Assembly: GCF_029892425.1 (NCBI RefSeq)
Contig: NZ_JARXWB010000001.1
Span: 62,001-126,000 of the forward strand
Direction: 5' to 3'
Source: Bradyrhizobium sp. BR13661
GTDB lineage: Bacteria > Pseudomonadota > Alphaproteobacteria > Rhizobiales > Xanthobacteraceae
Length of the DNA stretch: 64,000 bases
The translations under genes were made by a program, and so were the position numbers. Shown piece by piece: positions 63,569-64,000 of the stretch (the stretch's first letter is position 1; each line of letters begins with the position of its first letter). The notes beneath the pieces are model-generated. The model made no database searches and had not been told where the DNA came from. It was given only the letters and a program-made list of their open reading frames with translations.

Positions 63569-63732
63569 AAGCGAGGCTGCGACGCGCGTCAGGAGCCATA
63601 TATCCCCGGGGCCTTATCGATCCTTTAGGGAACTGTCCCTGGCCGGGCCCGTGGGCCCGGACATATGGTGCCCACCTACTTTCGTAGGGAACTCCGGGAT
63701 CGAGTGCTTCAACGGCGTCCGCGGCTTCGCAC
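63569..63732 (+). ncRNA. ssrS: 6S RNA
   Basis: The long RNA that mimics an open promoter and binds sigma70 RNA polymerase. Evidence: it lies between zapA and the formyltetrahydrofolate cyclo-ligase gene, the conserved 6S location. The ends pair (GCGAGGCTGCGACGC, 63571-63585, with GCGTCCGCGGCTTCGC, 63715-63730). Internal stems flank an unpaired central region (CGATCCT with GGGATCG; CGGGCCCGTGGGCCCG apical hairpin). Length about 160 bases. The exact ends are estimated from the closing stem. Confidence 0.82.
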
Positions 63733-63787
63733 TGTTTCTTCCTTCTGGTTCTTGCCTGTAGAAATGACTGCGGCCAGTTCAGTAGGT

Positions 63788-63887
63788 GTCATTCCCCGCG
63801 AAAGCGGGGAATCCAGTACGCCGCGGCCCTTGCGTGAATCGTCACCGCCTCTGGAATACTGGATCACCCGCCTTCGCGGGTGATGAC
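63788..63887. repeat. Palindromic intergenic repeat, family A, copy 2
   Basis: Same left hairpin (ATTCCCCGC-gaaa-GCGGGGAAT) and outer stem (CCAGTA/TACTGG) as the copy near 3.5 kb. The right hairpin is GATCACCCGC-ctt-CGCGGGTGATG, different in sequence but equal in form. It separates the 6S RNA from the cyclo-ligase gene. Confidence 0.85.
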
Positions 63888-63903
63888 ATCGGGACCGAAG
63901 CGC

Positions 63904-64000
63904 ATGACCAACACAAAATCCGAACTCCGCGCCAAAGCTCTCGCGGCGCGCGACGCACTCAGCGAGAAGAAGCGCAGCGCCGCCGCTGCAAAGCTCGCCA
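63904..64000 (+). CDS. 5-formyltetrahydrofolate cyclo-ligase, N-terminal part
   Basis: Only the first 32 codons are present (MTNTKSELRAKALAARDALS, then basic and Ala-rich residues). The start KSELRAKALAARDAL matches the family N-terminus (YgfA/MTHFS), which reads KxxLRxxxxxxRxxL. Location after zapA and 6S RNA supports the call. The enzyme converts 5-formyltetrahydrofolate to methenyltetrahydrofolate with ATP. Confidence 0.85.
   Translation, partial: MTNTKSELRAKALAARDALSEKKRSAAAAKLA

Overview
The window is high-G+C, densely coded alphaproteobacterial chromosome. The best fit is Bradyrhizobium or a close relative. Reasons: the CysNC fusion, the DUF459, DUF3551 and DUF1465 (RcdA) proteins, the zapA-6S RNA-formyltetrahydrofolate cyclo-ligase block, adjacent class I and class II aldolases in a cbb-like cluster, and many imperfect palindromic intergenic repeats. 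This assignment rests on recalled family distribution, not on a search. No tRNA, rRNA, CRISPR array, transposase, integrase or phage gene was seen.

Region by region. 1-3.3 kb: the start of a chemoreceptor-like sensor, a tiny membrane protein and malate synthase G. 3.6-15.2 kb: a nearly complete assimilatory sulfate module. cysD-cysNC (minus) diverges from cysG-DUF2849-cysI-DUF934-cysH and the sulfate ABC importer sbp-cysT-cysW-cysA (plus). 15.2-18.8 kb: a CAP-domain lipoprotein, a patatin-like hydrolase abutting 3-hydroxybutyrate dehydrogenase, and a TauE/SafE exporter. 19-25.4 kb: a polysaccharide flippase, a DsbD-N-like protein, YqgE, a TfdA/TauD dioxygenase, two divergent short-chain dehydrogenases and a CsbD-like stress protein behind an EcfG-type promoter. 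25.5-36.6 kb: a DUF459 protein lacking recognisable catalytic Ser and His, a lytic transglycosylase, GalU, a diguanylate cyclase, small hypotheticals, a methyltransferase and a large PAS-GGDEF-EAL protein.

36.8-46.7 kb: a quinone oxidoreductase, DUF1192, a candidate small RNA, RcdA, ribosomal protein L31, an ABC exporter, a GNAT enzyme, a MotA/OmpA-type motor pair, and a DUF1295 plus Cfa-like methyltransferase pair. 47-51.3 kb: an RND efflux pump with a lipoprotein adaptor. 51.5-52.7 kb: an orphan AAA ATPase bracketed by copies of one repeat family. 52.7-62.3 kb: a long minus-strand carbon cluster, tkt-gap-pgk-fba(II)-fba(I)-thiE-like-Sel1-suhB. 62.6-64 kb: DUF4164, zapA, 6S RNA and the start of 5-formyltetrahydrofolate cyclo-ligase.

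How the genes work together. The sulfur block takes up sulfate (Sbp/CysTWA), activates it (CysD/CysNC), reduces APS (CysH) and then sulfite (siroheme CysI, with CysG making the siroheme). Sulfite can perhaps be exported by the TauE-like protein. The carbon cluster covers the triose-phosphate and pentose-phosphate steps shared by glycolysis, gluconeogenesis and the Calvin cycle. The main non-routine signals are the repeats placed inside operons, the candidate sRNA at 38.3-38.4 kb, the inactive-looking DUF459 protein, and the shared operator-like inverted repeat between cysD and cysG.
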